DNA from: CAUZIZ01 sp965222655
GTDB lineage: Bacteria > Acidobacteriota > UBA6911 > RPQK01 > JAJDTT01
Reading direction: 5' to 3'
DNA: 64,000 bases
NCBI GenBank assembly: GCA_965222655.1
Contig: CBDCUP010000022.1
Span: 992,001 to 1,056,000, forward strand
Numbering within the stretch: the stretch's first letter is position 1; every line of letters begins with the position of its first letter. The notes under the pieces are model-generated. The model was not told the origin of the DNA, did no database searches, and saw only the letters and a program-made list of their open reading frames with translations. Below, in pieces: positions 1 to 7,139 of this stretch. Both the position numbers and the translations under genes were made by a program.

Positions 1-1351
1 CCAGAGCATCAGCGACCAGTCGGTTTTCGGGTCGCACCAGCAGGTAGTGACGCTGGGCCAACTCGGCCTCCTGCCGGGCGCGTTCGACCTGACGACGCCG
101 CTGCCGATCCGCCTCGGTTTTGCGTGCTCTCAGTTCCTCAAAGACTTCCAGCGCCACCTCCAGAGTCGCCGGGGTCACGGCCTCCAGGACCACTTCGGCA
201 ATGGCTTCATCCAAACCCGTTCCCGGAATCCTCTGGCAGGGGTCTTGGGCGGTCTCGATGCCCCGTCGCTGACACACGTAATCGGGAACAGGGTGCCCTT
301 GGCGGACGTGATAACGAACTGTCATACGGCGACCGCAGAGGCCGCACACCACGACTCCTTGCAAAAGTGCCGTTCCTTCGCGCGGAGGACTTCGGCGGCG
401 ATCCGGACCATAGCCGTTGGCATTCTCCAGTAGCTTTGCCTGGTTGATCTCAAACTCCTGCCACGAGAGGTAGGCGGGGTGGGCATTGGGGAGGAAGACC
501 TTCCACTGCTCCCGCGGCATTCGCCGATACCGAACGTGATGTCCCAGTTTCTTCTGACGGGTTCGCCCGTACACATAGGCTCCCGCATAGCGAGGATTGT
601 GCAGGATATTCAGCGCTCGGCTGTGTTCAAGTTCGATCCAGATCACTTCCCCCGCTCGCACACCCCACGGAAGCCGGCGGGGGAAGAGGATGTCCTCCTC
701 GTGAAAGTGGCGCACCACCTGTTGGGCTGAACCCAGTCGGCGAAAAGTCTCAAACAGCAGCCGCACCGCTCCCTGGATCTGCTCGTCCGGATCGAACTTC
801 AGTCGATCGCTTTCGTCATGGACGTAGCCGATGGGAGCTCGGATCCAGAGTTCACCCCGCCGAGCCTTGTTGAGCTGGCCCCCCACCAGCCGGGCTCTTA
901 AGACGTGCAGCTCGGCTTCGCTCATGGTCCCTTTCAGGCCGAGCAGCAAGCGGTCGTTAAAGTGAGAGGGATCGTACAGTCCATCTTCATCCAAAATCAG
1001 CGTGTCGGCCAACGCGCAGATCTCCAGCAGCCGATGCCAGTCACTGGAACTTCGGGCCAGACGTGACACTTCCAGGCCCATCACCAATCCGACGTGACCC
1101 AGGCCGACTTCGGCCACCAAACGCTGAAAGCCGTCTCGCCCCGCAGTGCTGGCCCCAGACGTTCCCTGATCCTCGTCGATGACGACAATCTGATCGCTCA
1201 CCCATCCCAGAACCTGAGCCCGGCGCCTGAGATCGTATTGGCGAGCGGTGCTTTCACGATTCTCCTGCACTTGCCGCAGCGAAGACTGCCGGATGTACAG
1301 GTAGGCCTCTCGGCTCAGGTGTTCGGGCCGGACTTTGCTCGACTCATTCAT
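1..1351 (-). CDS. Serine recombinase (resolvase/invertase type with zinc ribbon), cut by window edge
   Basis: Large serine recombinase that would cut and rejoin DNA through a Ser-DNA linkage. The reading frame is open from an ATG at 1351 to the window edge (about 450 codons; C-terminus missing). Order: resolvase catalytic domain at residues 15-160 with YLYIRQSS near residue 17 (catalytic Ser) and the DEDQGTSG and EVSRLARSS motifs; recombinase domain around 170-290 (ARRGELWIRAPIGYV, HNPRYAGAYVYGR); a zinc ribbon (CGLCGRRM plus a later Cys in YVCQRRG); then a coiled-coil-like Arg/Glu-rich stretch. The start overlaps the preceding small ORF by 8 nt, so it is probably translationally coupled as the last gene of a four-gene element. 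Family assignment is firm; whether it mobilises this element is inference. Confidence 0.9.
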   Translation of the reverse strand, partial: MNESSKVRPEHLSREAYLYIRQSSLRQVQENRESTARQYDLRRRAQVLGWVSDQIVVIDEDQGTSGASTAGRDGFQRLVAEVGLGHVGLVMGLEVSRLARSSSDWHRLLEICALADTLILDEDGLYDPSHFNDRLLLGLKGTMSEAELHVLRARLVGGQLNKARRGELWIRAPIGYVHDESDRLKFDPDEQIQGAVRLLFETFRRLGSAQQVVRHFHEEDILFPRRLPWGVRAGEVIWIELEHSRALNILHNPRYAGAYVYGRTRQKKLGHHVRYRRMPREQWKVFLPNAHPAYLSWQEFEINQAKLLENANGYGPDRRRSPPREGTALLQGVVVCGLCGRRMTVRYHVRQGHPVPDYVCQRRGIETAQDPCQRIPGTGLDEAIAEVVLEAVTPATLEVALEVFEELRARKTEADRQRRRQVERARQEAELAQRHYLLVRPENRLVADAL

Positions 1352-1655
1352 GCGGCACCTCCCGAGTGCAGGCCAGCACCATACCTGCCAGAATCGTCCT
1401 CAGATCCGAGCCCATACCTAGGGTCAGTTCCGGGCAACGGCGTGAAGGACTCGGGCGGACCCGGCCGCCAGTAGCCACTCGTGGAGGGAGCAGGGCGGAG
1501 AGTGCCGCCATCCAGGCTGCCATCCCTTGCGCCAGAAACAGGGTCAGGCCGTGACCGCGCTCCAGGCCAGCGCGGCAACTGACGGCCTCCCGGCGCAGAG
1601 CTTCGTACTGCTGTTGGAAGTAAACGCGATGCTCCTCTCCAAAACGGCTCCTCAT
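1344..1655 (-). CDS. Small element-associated protein between HTH gene and serine recombinase
   Basis: A 103-residue protein with no catalytic motif that I recognise. The N-terminal part (VYFQQQYEALRREAV) looks helical and the middle (LTLFLAQGMAAWMAALSALL) is a hydrophobic helix. It overlaps the upstream HTH gene by 4 nt (ATGA) and the downstream recombinase by 8 nt, so the three are almost certainly one translationally coupled unit. The layout resembles the y4bABCD cluster of Rhizobium plasmid pNGR234a as I remember it, where this would be the y4bB-like member. Function unknown. Confidence 0.7.
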   Translation of the reverse strand: MRSRFGEEHRVYFQQQYEALRREAVSCRAGLERGHGLTLFLAQGMAAWMAALSALLPPRVATGGRVRPSPSRRCPELTLGMGSDLRTILAGMVLACTREVPHE

Positions 1656-2131
1656 TGCTTTTCCTTCTGGGGCGGTTTTTTTTTGCGCCGGGCCAGAGCG
1701 CGGTCGATCGATCGCGGATGGATCTGGATTCCGAAACGCTGCTCGACCGCTTCGGCGACGGACTGCTCATGGGGGCCGCTCTGGCGCCAGCTCTCCGCAA
1801 AATCGAGCACCTCTGCCGTGCACTTATGGGCTCGCTTGGGACCGCGTCGGCGGGGGATCAATCCGGGCAGCCCCTCCTTCTCGAAGGCCGTTTCAGCCAC
1901 ATAGAACGCCTGCCGGCTCACCCCGAAACGCTGGGCCACCTCGCTGACGGGTCGACCCTCCAGGCGATGCCGGCGCAGCATCTCGTACTTGACCTGCACT
2001 CGATCGCGCGCATCCAGAAACTCCTCGCCTTGAAAAGCTTCATCTCGTACGGCTTCCGGCTGAGGATGCAGAGCTCCGTGTTGGCGCAAGGCTTTGATCT
2101 TCGTCTGATCGGAAGGTGTTGTCGGTTTCAT
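1652..2131 (-). CDS. Helix-turn-helix protein of the recombinase element
   Basis: A 159-residue DNA-binding protein. The helix-turn-helix is around residues 60-95 (EGRPVSEVAQRFGVSRQAFYVAETAFEKEG), followed by a linker RRRGPK and a second helical region (QSVAEAVEQRFGIQIHPRSIDRALARRKKK) like the N-terminal parts of IS481/IS630-type transposases, but no DDE domain follows. A longer open frame reaches 2299, but I chose the ATG at 2131 because a good sigma70-like promoter lies immediately upstream (2144-2172) and the extension has no family-like sequence. Probably the regulator or target-binding subunit of the element; that role is inference. Confidence 0.75.
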   Translation of the reverse strand: MKPTTPSDQTKIKALRQHGALHPQPEAVRDEAFQGEEFLDARDRVQVKYEMLRRHRLEGRPVSEVAQRFGVSRQAFYVAETAFEKEGLPGLIPRRRGPKRAHKCTAEVLDFAESWRQSGPHEQSVAEAVEQRFGIQIHPRSIDRALARRKKKPPQKEKQ

Positions 2132-2143
2132 AGTGTAAATATA

Positions 2144-2172
2144 ATTATGTTCTCTTTGTGCAGACCTGTCAA
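2144..2172 (-). promoter_or_regulatory. Sigma70-like promoter of the HTH gene
   Basis: On the minus strand TTGACA (2172-2167) and CATAAT (2149-2144) are separated by 17 bp, ending 12 nt before the ATG at 2131. Seen directly; activity is inferred. Confidence 0.65.
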
Positions 2173-2262
2173 GTGTTTTTAGTTCATGGCTACCCGTATC
2201 ATCAAGGAATATAACACATCTTTGCACTGGAAACGAGGACATAAAGGCCCCATGCTGGACAG

Positions 2263-2298
2263 AAATTAGTTGACATTGTGTACGTAATTTACTTGACA
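2263..2298. promoter_or_regulatory. Pair of direct repeats, candidate operator
   Basis: AAATTAGTTGACA (2263-2275) and AATTTACTTGACA (2286-2298) are near-identical direct repeats 23 bp apart, about two helical turns, between the DUF5372 gene and the HTH gene. They could be binding sites for the HTH protein of the element. Confidence 0.4.
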
Positions 2299-2555
2299 TG
2301 GTTGTCCTCTGGATCGGTTCGATCCTGGAGCCGCTCGGCCAGCTGAAGCAAATCCTCGACTCGGAATCTGGAGCGCCCTTGCCCCATCGTTAAGTAGGGC
2401 TCCGGTGGCGCTAGTTCGGTCCAACCAATCGGCAGCGAACAAAACCTTCCGTCGCCCATCTGCACGGTGACCCGCTGCTCTCCCCAGAGCAGCTTACTGA
2501 CTACAAAAGAAAAGGAGGCGCCCCTCAGAGGATGGAAAGGATGAGTGACCCGCAC
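2289..2555 (-). CDS. DUF5372-like small protein (y4bD/y4pK type)
   Basis: An 88-residue protein beginning MRVTHPFHPLRG and continuing with a beta-rich segment (SKLLWGEQRVTVQMGDGRFCSLPIGWTEL) that matches the DUF5372/Y4bD-Y4pK family as I know it. Such proteins are found beside serine recombinases and HTH proteins in mobile elements. Here it is the first gene of the minus-strand unit and its start lies about 15 nt from an IS21 remnant on the other strand, so the element end must lie at roughly 2556-2572. Biochemical role unknown. Confidence 0.75.
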   Translation of the reverse strand: MRVTHPFHPLRGASFSFVVSKLLWGEQRVTVQMGDGRFCSLPIGWTELAPPEPYLTMGQGRSRFRVEDLLQLAERLQDRTDPEDNHVK

Positions 2556-2569
2556 CTTCTGCTCAGCAG

Positions 2570-2947
2570 GTGAACTGGGTGCATTTGATTGCTTTTGAGA
2601 AAGGAGGAGCCGAGGGGCTGATCGGTTTTGCCCGGCGCAACTTCCTGGTGCCGCTGCCTTCTGTCGAAGACTTCGAGGAACTGAACCAACTCCTGGCCCA
2701 GCGCTGTGAGCAGTATGGGAGCCACCGGATTGGGGGTCGGGAAGATGACCGCACCGTGGACGAACGCTTCGAAGCGGAACGCGGCTCTCTGCTGCCGCTT
2801 CCGGATCAACCCTTTGAAAACTTCAAGCCGGTCCGGGTGAAGGTGGATGCCTATCAGACCGCCCGAGTGGATCACAATCGGTACTCGGTGCCTCGCACGA
2901 AGAGGAGAGAAGAAAGATCGCTGGAGCCGGTCAGGCCAGAACCCTGA
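2570..2947 (+). pseudogene. istA: IS21-family transposase (IstA) C-terminal remnant
   Basis: The frame encodes the typical IstA carboxyl region: EGLIGFARRNFLVPLPSVEDFEELN, then GREDDRTVDERFEAER and LLPLPDQPFENFKPVRVKVDAYQTARVDHNRYSVP. There is no N-terminal HTH or DDE core, no istB downstream, and the similarity ends at about 2905. The remnant begins exactly where the recombinase element ends, which suggests that element inserted into an istA gene. Dead copy. Confidence 0.8.
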
Positions 2948-3422
2948 GCGATCATGGCTTCGACAATCGGGCACTCGCACTGGACAAGCTGGTTCGGAAC
3001 TCGCTCTGATCCACGGGGAATATGATGTGCTCTGGCGACGATTGACCCATTCCAGGACTTCTTCGGTAACCCACTCGACGAAAGCGGTCCACGCGCTTGG
3101 CTCGGCTGGGAACCCGCCTTCTTCTTGGCTCTACCCCCGGTCTTATCGAACAAAGTATAGACTCTATCGAGAAGGTGAAATCTGTGGTGAATCGCGCACT
3201 CAACTTCGCTGAAAGTTCATCTTGTGTTTCTCCACTCCTGGATCTCCCCCACTTCCCTTGACCGAGGATTGGTGGGGGTGTTCAGATTGGTTGTGGTAAA
3301 AGGCGAAGATCATTGAGATAGAAGGGATGGATGGACGAACGAAGGTCCGTCCACTTTTCGTCCACCTACAAAGCTCAAAATGACTAAAGGGATCACTTCT
3401 TGAGTTTGGCGAAAACCCGCGT
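2948..3422. other. No gene recognised
   Basis: About 475 bp between the IS21 remnant and the exonuclease gene. Short open frames on both strands have no recognisable motif. Possibly further decayed IS material; nothing supportable. Confidence 0.5.
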
Positions 3423-4259
3423 ATGTTGCCTACAGACGCTATGACTTTCGAGTATACGCACGCCATCATTCTAGACTTCGAGTCGACGTGCGATGACCGG
3501 AAACAGTTTCAGCCGCGGGAGATCATCGAGTTTCCTTCGGTCCTCGTCTCGCTGGAAGTCCTTGAGACAGTCGATGAGTTCCGCGCCTTCGTTCGGCCCC
3601 ATCACCACCCGGTTCTGACCGAGTTTTGCAAGGAGTTGACCTCGATCCGCCAAGCTGACGTGGATGCTGCCGAGCCTTTTCCCGAGGTGTTCACCAATCA
3701 CCAGGCGTGGCTCGAGGGCCATCGACTAACTGAGCACAATGCCGTCGTGGTTACGTGCGGAGACTGGGATCTCGGCACGATGCTTCCCGCGCAGTGCAAA
3801 GCCGCCGTACCAGCGGTTGAAGAGCTTCCTGGGATCTACACATGCTGGCACAACCTCAAGCGAAGCTTCTGTTCCATTCAAGATAGTCGAAAGGCTCCAG
3901 GAATGGCGGGCATGCTCAGGGAGTTGGGCTTACCCTTGGTTGGCTATCACCATCGGGGAATTGATGATTGCCGAAACCTCGCTGAGCTTTGTAAGCTGCT
4001 TCTCCGAAAAGGAGCTCACATGGGGGTCACCGGAGAACTCTCAATCGCGCAGTACCCACCCATTAGGATCTCTTTACGGTTCGGTGATCGAATCGAAGAG
4101 ATGACTTTAAGAAATCGGAGCGTTAGAACACTCCATGGGCTTGCTGGGAGCATCTTCAAGTGCCGGCTGTCCGACTTCCGTCGGGGAGACGGCAGCTCGG
4201 TCAGCCAGGACGAGGACCTCTTCTGGCTCAGGCCGGGTGAAGAGCTCCTGGTGTCGTGA
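3423..4259 (+). CDS. DEDDh 3'-5' exonuclease, ERI1/KapD-like
   Basis: Predicted metal-dependent 3'-5' exonuclease acting on RNA or DNA ends. All DEDDh acidic motifs are visible: Exo I in ILDFESTCDD (residues 16-25, Asp18 and Glu20), Exo II in TCGDWDLGTM (Asp114), Exo III in YHHRGIDDCRN (His176/177, Asp181/182). IYTCWHNLKRSFC and MAGMLRELGLPLVG are also typical of the ERI1/3'hExo/KapD branch, which is commoner in eukaryotes. Total 278 residues: the nuclease fills about 1-200 and an extra 80-residue C-terminal part (from GVTGELSIAQYPPI) is of unknown fold. An internal ATG at 3441 is an alternative start; neither has a clear Shine-Dalgarno. Single gene, flanked by IS debris and a convergent amidohydrolase. 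Confidence 0.85.
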   Translation: MLPTDAMTFEYTHAIILDFESTCDDRKQFQPREIIEFPSVLVSLEVLETVDEFRAFVRPHHHPVLTEFCKELTSIRQADVDAAEPFPEVFTNHQAWLEGHRLTEHNAVVVTCGDWDLGTMLPAQCKAAVPAVEELPGIYTCWHNLKRSFCSIQDSRKAPGMAGMLRELGLPLVGYHHRGIDDCRNLAELCKLLLRKGAHMGVTGELSIAQYPPIRISLRFGDRIEEMTLRNRSVRTLHGLAGSIFKCRLSDFRRGDGSSVSQDEDLFWLRPGEELLVS

Positions 4260-4347
4260 GCGTTAGGCGTCATCAAGAAGGAGGGGCCACCTTGTCATCG
4301 CAGGAATGCAAATTCAGCGACTTAATGCCAACCGGGGTCGGTCAGGA

Positions 4348-5334
4348 TCACTTGGCTGCCACTCTTCCAAGGCGGGGTCTATTCGCGCTTCGGGCCCTGC
4401 TGGATCTCATGGGCGGCACCGGGGGCTTGGCCAGCTTCAGCAAGCTGGCGCCGTTGTCGTAGGTGATCCGTCTCAGGATGGCCGGATCCCGGACATATTC
4501 CCGCAGCAGGTCCAATGAGCGCTGGGCGGTGCAGTATCCTGGAGGATATGTCGCCCCTTTGCCGTCGTGGCAGAAGCAGTCGCTTCCCCAGATCAGCTTG
4601 CGGGAGTGGCGAAGGACGAAATCGGCTGCGAAACCCTTGTCCCGGCTGAGGGCATTCAAGCCGGAACCGGCTGAGAGATCGCCGTACATGTTGGGATAGT
4701 CGGCCAGGAGCCGGTCACTCAGTCCACCTCTTTGGACCGGACCCTCCTGTTTCCCATCGCGACTGATGTTGCTCCACCAGGTGCCGGCATGCCCCAGGAA
4801 GGCCACCTTTGGATAAGCCTCGAGTATCTTGTGGAATCGGTCGAATCCGTGGTTGTGCTTGGAGCCGAAATGGAGCAAGACGGGCACGCCGTAATCCCGA
4901 GCGACGTCGTAGACTCGCCGCATCTGAGGTGAGTCAGCATCCAGCTCAAACTTCTGCTCCCCGATGCCCAACGCTCCTTTGTCCAGGTGTTTCTGTAAGA
5001 CCTGGGCTGCATCCTCCCGCTCCGGATCCACGTTGCAGAAGGTGACGATCTCATCCGGATGTTTCTTGACGTGACTCCAGGCCTCGTCATTGCCACTCAT
5101 TCTGCGGTGCATCCATCCATCACCGGGAAGCAGCACGGTCGTCGTGACCTTGTGGAATCGCTGGTGCACTATCAAGAGTTCCACCGACCTCTTGTCGAAG
5201 TCCGGGTGTTGATGAATATCCAGAATCGGAATGGGAGCGGCTGCCCTTGTCTTGCCACTTCCCAGCGCGACCAGGGGAAGGCTCGCCGCGGCTGCACTGC
5301 CTCGGATCAGAAACTCTCGTCGTCGAATTCTCAT
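4348..5334 (-). CDS. Tat-exported amidohydrolase (metal-dependent TIM-barrel hydrolase)
   Basis: Amidohydrolase_2-like enzyme of 328 residues. The N-terminus carries a twin-arginine signal (RRREFLIRGSAAAASLPLVAL), so I start at the ATG at 5334 rather than seven codons upstream. Metal-ligand motifs: DIHQHPDFD near residue 40 (HxH), GIGEQKFELD, PVLLHFGSKHNH, VAFLGHAGTWW, and a C-terminal WGSDCFCHDG with the catalytic Asp. Substrate is not deducible; relatives include decarboxylases and lactonases. It starts 25 nt downstream of the secreted propeller gene (5360-7051) on the same strand, so both probably form one operon for periplasmic processing of a plant or marine organic compound (inference). 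Confidence 0.82.
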   Translation of the reverse strand: MRIRRREFLIRGSAAAASLPLVALGSGKTRAAAPIPILDIHQHPDFDKRSVELLIVHQRFHKVTTTVLLPGDGWMHRRMSGNDEAWSHVKKHPDEIVTFCNVDPEREDAAQVLQKHLDKGALGIGEQKFELDADSPQMRRVYDVARDYGVPVLLHFGSKHNHGFDRFHKILEAYPKVAFLGHAGTWWSNISRDGKQEGPVQRGGLSDRLLADYPNMYGDLSAGSGLNALSRDKGFAADFVLRHSRKLIWGSDCFCHDGKGATYPPGYCTAQRSLDLLREYVRDPAILRRITYDNGASLLKLAKPPVPPMRSSRARSANRPRLGRVAAK

Positions 5335-5359
5335 CGTGGCCATCCTTGCTGACATGGGT

Positions 5360-7051
5360 TCAGGACTCCTTCGTCACCCAGTACGAATAGAGACTTGCAT
5401 TTTTCAGGACGAAGCGCAGTCGTACGGTCCTTCCAACCAGGGAAGACAGGTCGGGGCCCGACTTCCAGCGCAGCCGCAGATCCAGGCCGTCCCCTGTGAT
5501 TGGCTCGGACTCCCGCAATGAGTACCCGGGCAGCGGCTTCTGAGTCTGGTGGTCGAGCAACTCGACACGCAGCTCGCCTCGGGGTGCCTGCAGGTTGGCG
5601 TGGAGCCCCGTCCCCTCCAGTAGGAACGGCCTGGTCACGGCATAGCCGGTTTCTTCTCCCGCATCCAGTGATACGAACCCGTCTAGACGCAGCTTTGCCA
5701 GACAGATCGCACCGACATCCAGGAGCGGACCCTGCTTCTCGGCCTTCCGATCAGAGGGATGGTTGCGCCACTTCAAGCCGGTGTAGTAGAACCAGATCTC
5801 GCCATCCTTGACGATGGGCTGGTTTCCTGCCAGCAGCTGGGCCACGTCGTAGTTTTTGCCTCCGTCTACTTCGGAAAGGGGAATGAACTTCTCCCGCTTG
5901 CCCACGCGTTCCCAGTGGATCAGGTCTCGGCTGACCGCGAGTTCCACCATGCTGAAGCCGTCAGAGTTGTACTCGGTATTACCACTGTGGTTGAACACCG
6001 TGGGCATGCCTACATAAAGGCCTTCATAGCGAAAGACGGGCAGGTTGTAGATGTCGGTAAGGTAGGCCTCCGGGTCGTGATAGACCGGCTTCCTCAGGTC
6101 GCGACTCTCCACCTGCATCCGGACCCGTGCGGCGCCCAGCTCTTGATCCTGTTGGTCGGCATGGAAAATGAGACAGTCCCGTGGATCTGTCCAACTCTCA
6201 AAATCTGGGCTCACCGACAGGTACACGGATCGGCCATAAGGCCCTCGGTGCTTGACGGTGGCCGCGTAGATGCCGTTATCCTCATCGTGAAACAGATGCG
6301 ATTCATCGGCGGTTGGAATGAAAGCGTCCAGTAGCTGCCAACTCTTTCCGTCGGAGGAGATCGCGGGGTGGAAGCCTGGGCCCCGGCTGCTTCGGAGGCA
6401 GCAGATGGGTCCCTTGTAACCCATTCCTTTGTAGCGGCGAGCGGGATCGGGTTCGTGGGCGTCATAGAAGACCTTCAAGATGATGGTCCCATCCCCCTTC
6501 ACGCTGGCGATCTCCTTGCCGCTGCCATCTGTGAACTCGTACTTGGTGACGGGGAGCATCAGGTTGTTTTGAGTGGAACCCTGGTGCTCCCGCAAACCCA
6601 GGATGGGCTTGTTCCAGTGTATTCCGTCCTGGGAAGTGGCATAGGCGCCATCGGTGTACCAGAGCATCCACACCTTCTCGTCCGGGTGCCAGGAAGGTCC
6701 GGTTCGGACCTGTAGGTGCTGGCTCTCCCAAGGTTGATCGGGTCGGATCACGGCCCCGTATTTAGCGGGTTGGTGCAGTTGTACTCTCAGATTCCGGAGC
6801 GTCGAGAGCCCACGACCGTCCAGAAAGAGCTGCTTCTTCCCCGCCGCCAAAGTCTCGACTCTGTGCCCACTGGCGGTTTCCAGGACTCCCGCCAGAACCT
6901 CTCTGGCCTGGGCGCAGAATCCCACCGGATCGGAGAAGGGCCGTGACTGGGCTCCTGCGGGCAAGCGTGTGGGCTCGCTACCAGCATGGACGAGAAGCAC
7001 CTGAAGCGAGGCCAGAATGAAGACCAGAGCTGTCGACGATAGTTTCCTCAT
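5360..7051 (-). CDS. Secreted glycosidase-like five-bladed propeller protein, paralog 1
   Basis: A 563-residue exported protein with signal peptide at residues 1-23. The core resembles GH32/GH43-like propeller enzymes: KKQLFLDGRGLS, WHPDEKVWMLWYTDGAYATSQDGIHWNKP, HRGPYGRSVYLSVSPDFESWTDPR, DIYNLPVFRYEGLYVGMP and DLIHWERVGKREKFIP. A C-terminal beta domain (LRVELLDHQTQKPLPGYSL through LRLRWKSGPDLSSLVGRTVRLRF) is shared with two paralogs at 12389 and 30928. It has an extra segment of about 45 residues before the propeller that the paralogs lack. Substrate unknown; a beta-fructosidase-like hydrolase is the best guess. Upstream of, and co-oriented with, the amidohydrolase. Confidence 0.75.
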   Translation of the reverse strand: MRKLSSTALVFILASLQVLLVHAGSEPTRLPAGAQSRPFSDPVGFCAQAREVLAGVLETASGHRVETLAAGKKQLFLDGRGLSTLRNLRVQLHQPAKYGAVIRPDQPWESQHLQVRTGPSWHPDEKVWMLWYTDGAYATSQDGIHWNKPILGLREHQGSTQNNLMLPVTKYEFTDGSGKEIASVKGDGTIILKVFYDAHEPDPARRYKGMGYKGPICCLRSSRGPGFHPAISSDGKSWQLLDAFIPTADESHLFHDEDNGIYAATVKHRGPYGRSVYLSVSPDFESWTDPRDCLIFHADQQDQELGAARVRMQVESRDLRKPVYHDPEAYLTDIYNLPVFRYEGLYVGMPTVFNHSGNTEYNSDGFSMVELAVSRDLIHWERVGKREKFIPLSEVDGGKNYDVAQLLAGNQPIVKDGEIWFYYTGLKWRNHPSDRKAEKQGPLLDVGAICLAKLRLDGFVSLDAGEETGYAVTRPFLLEGTGLHANLQAPRGELRVELLDHQTQKPLPGYSLRESEPITGDGLDLRLRWKSGPDLSSLVGRTVRLRFVLKNASLYSYWVTKES

Positions 7052-7139
7052 GTGCGGGAAGACTCCATTGTTGATGGCACCGTAACCTCAGCCAGAATGG
7101 GATAGTACAATACACCGTCCTACCAGGAACCCAAAAGAT

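Noticed and set aside
2570..2947. Intact IS21 transposase
   Set aside because: Only the C-terminal third of IstA remains; no HTH, no DDE core, no istB.
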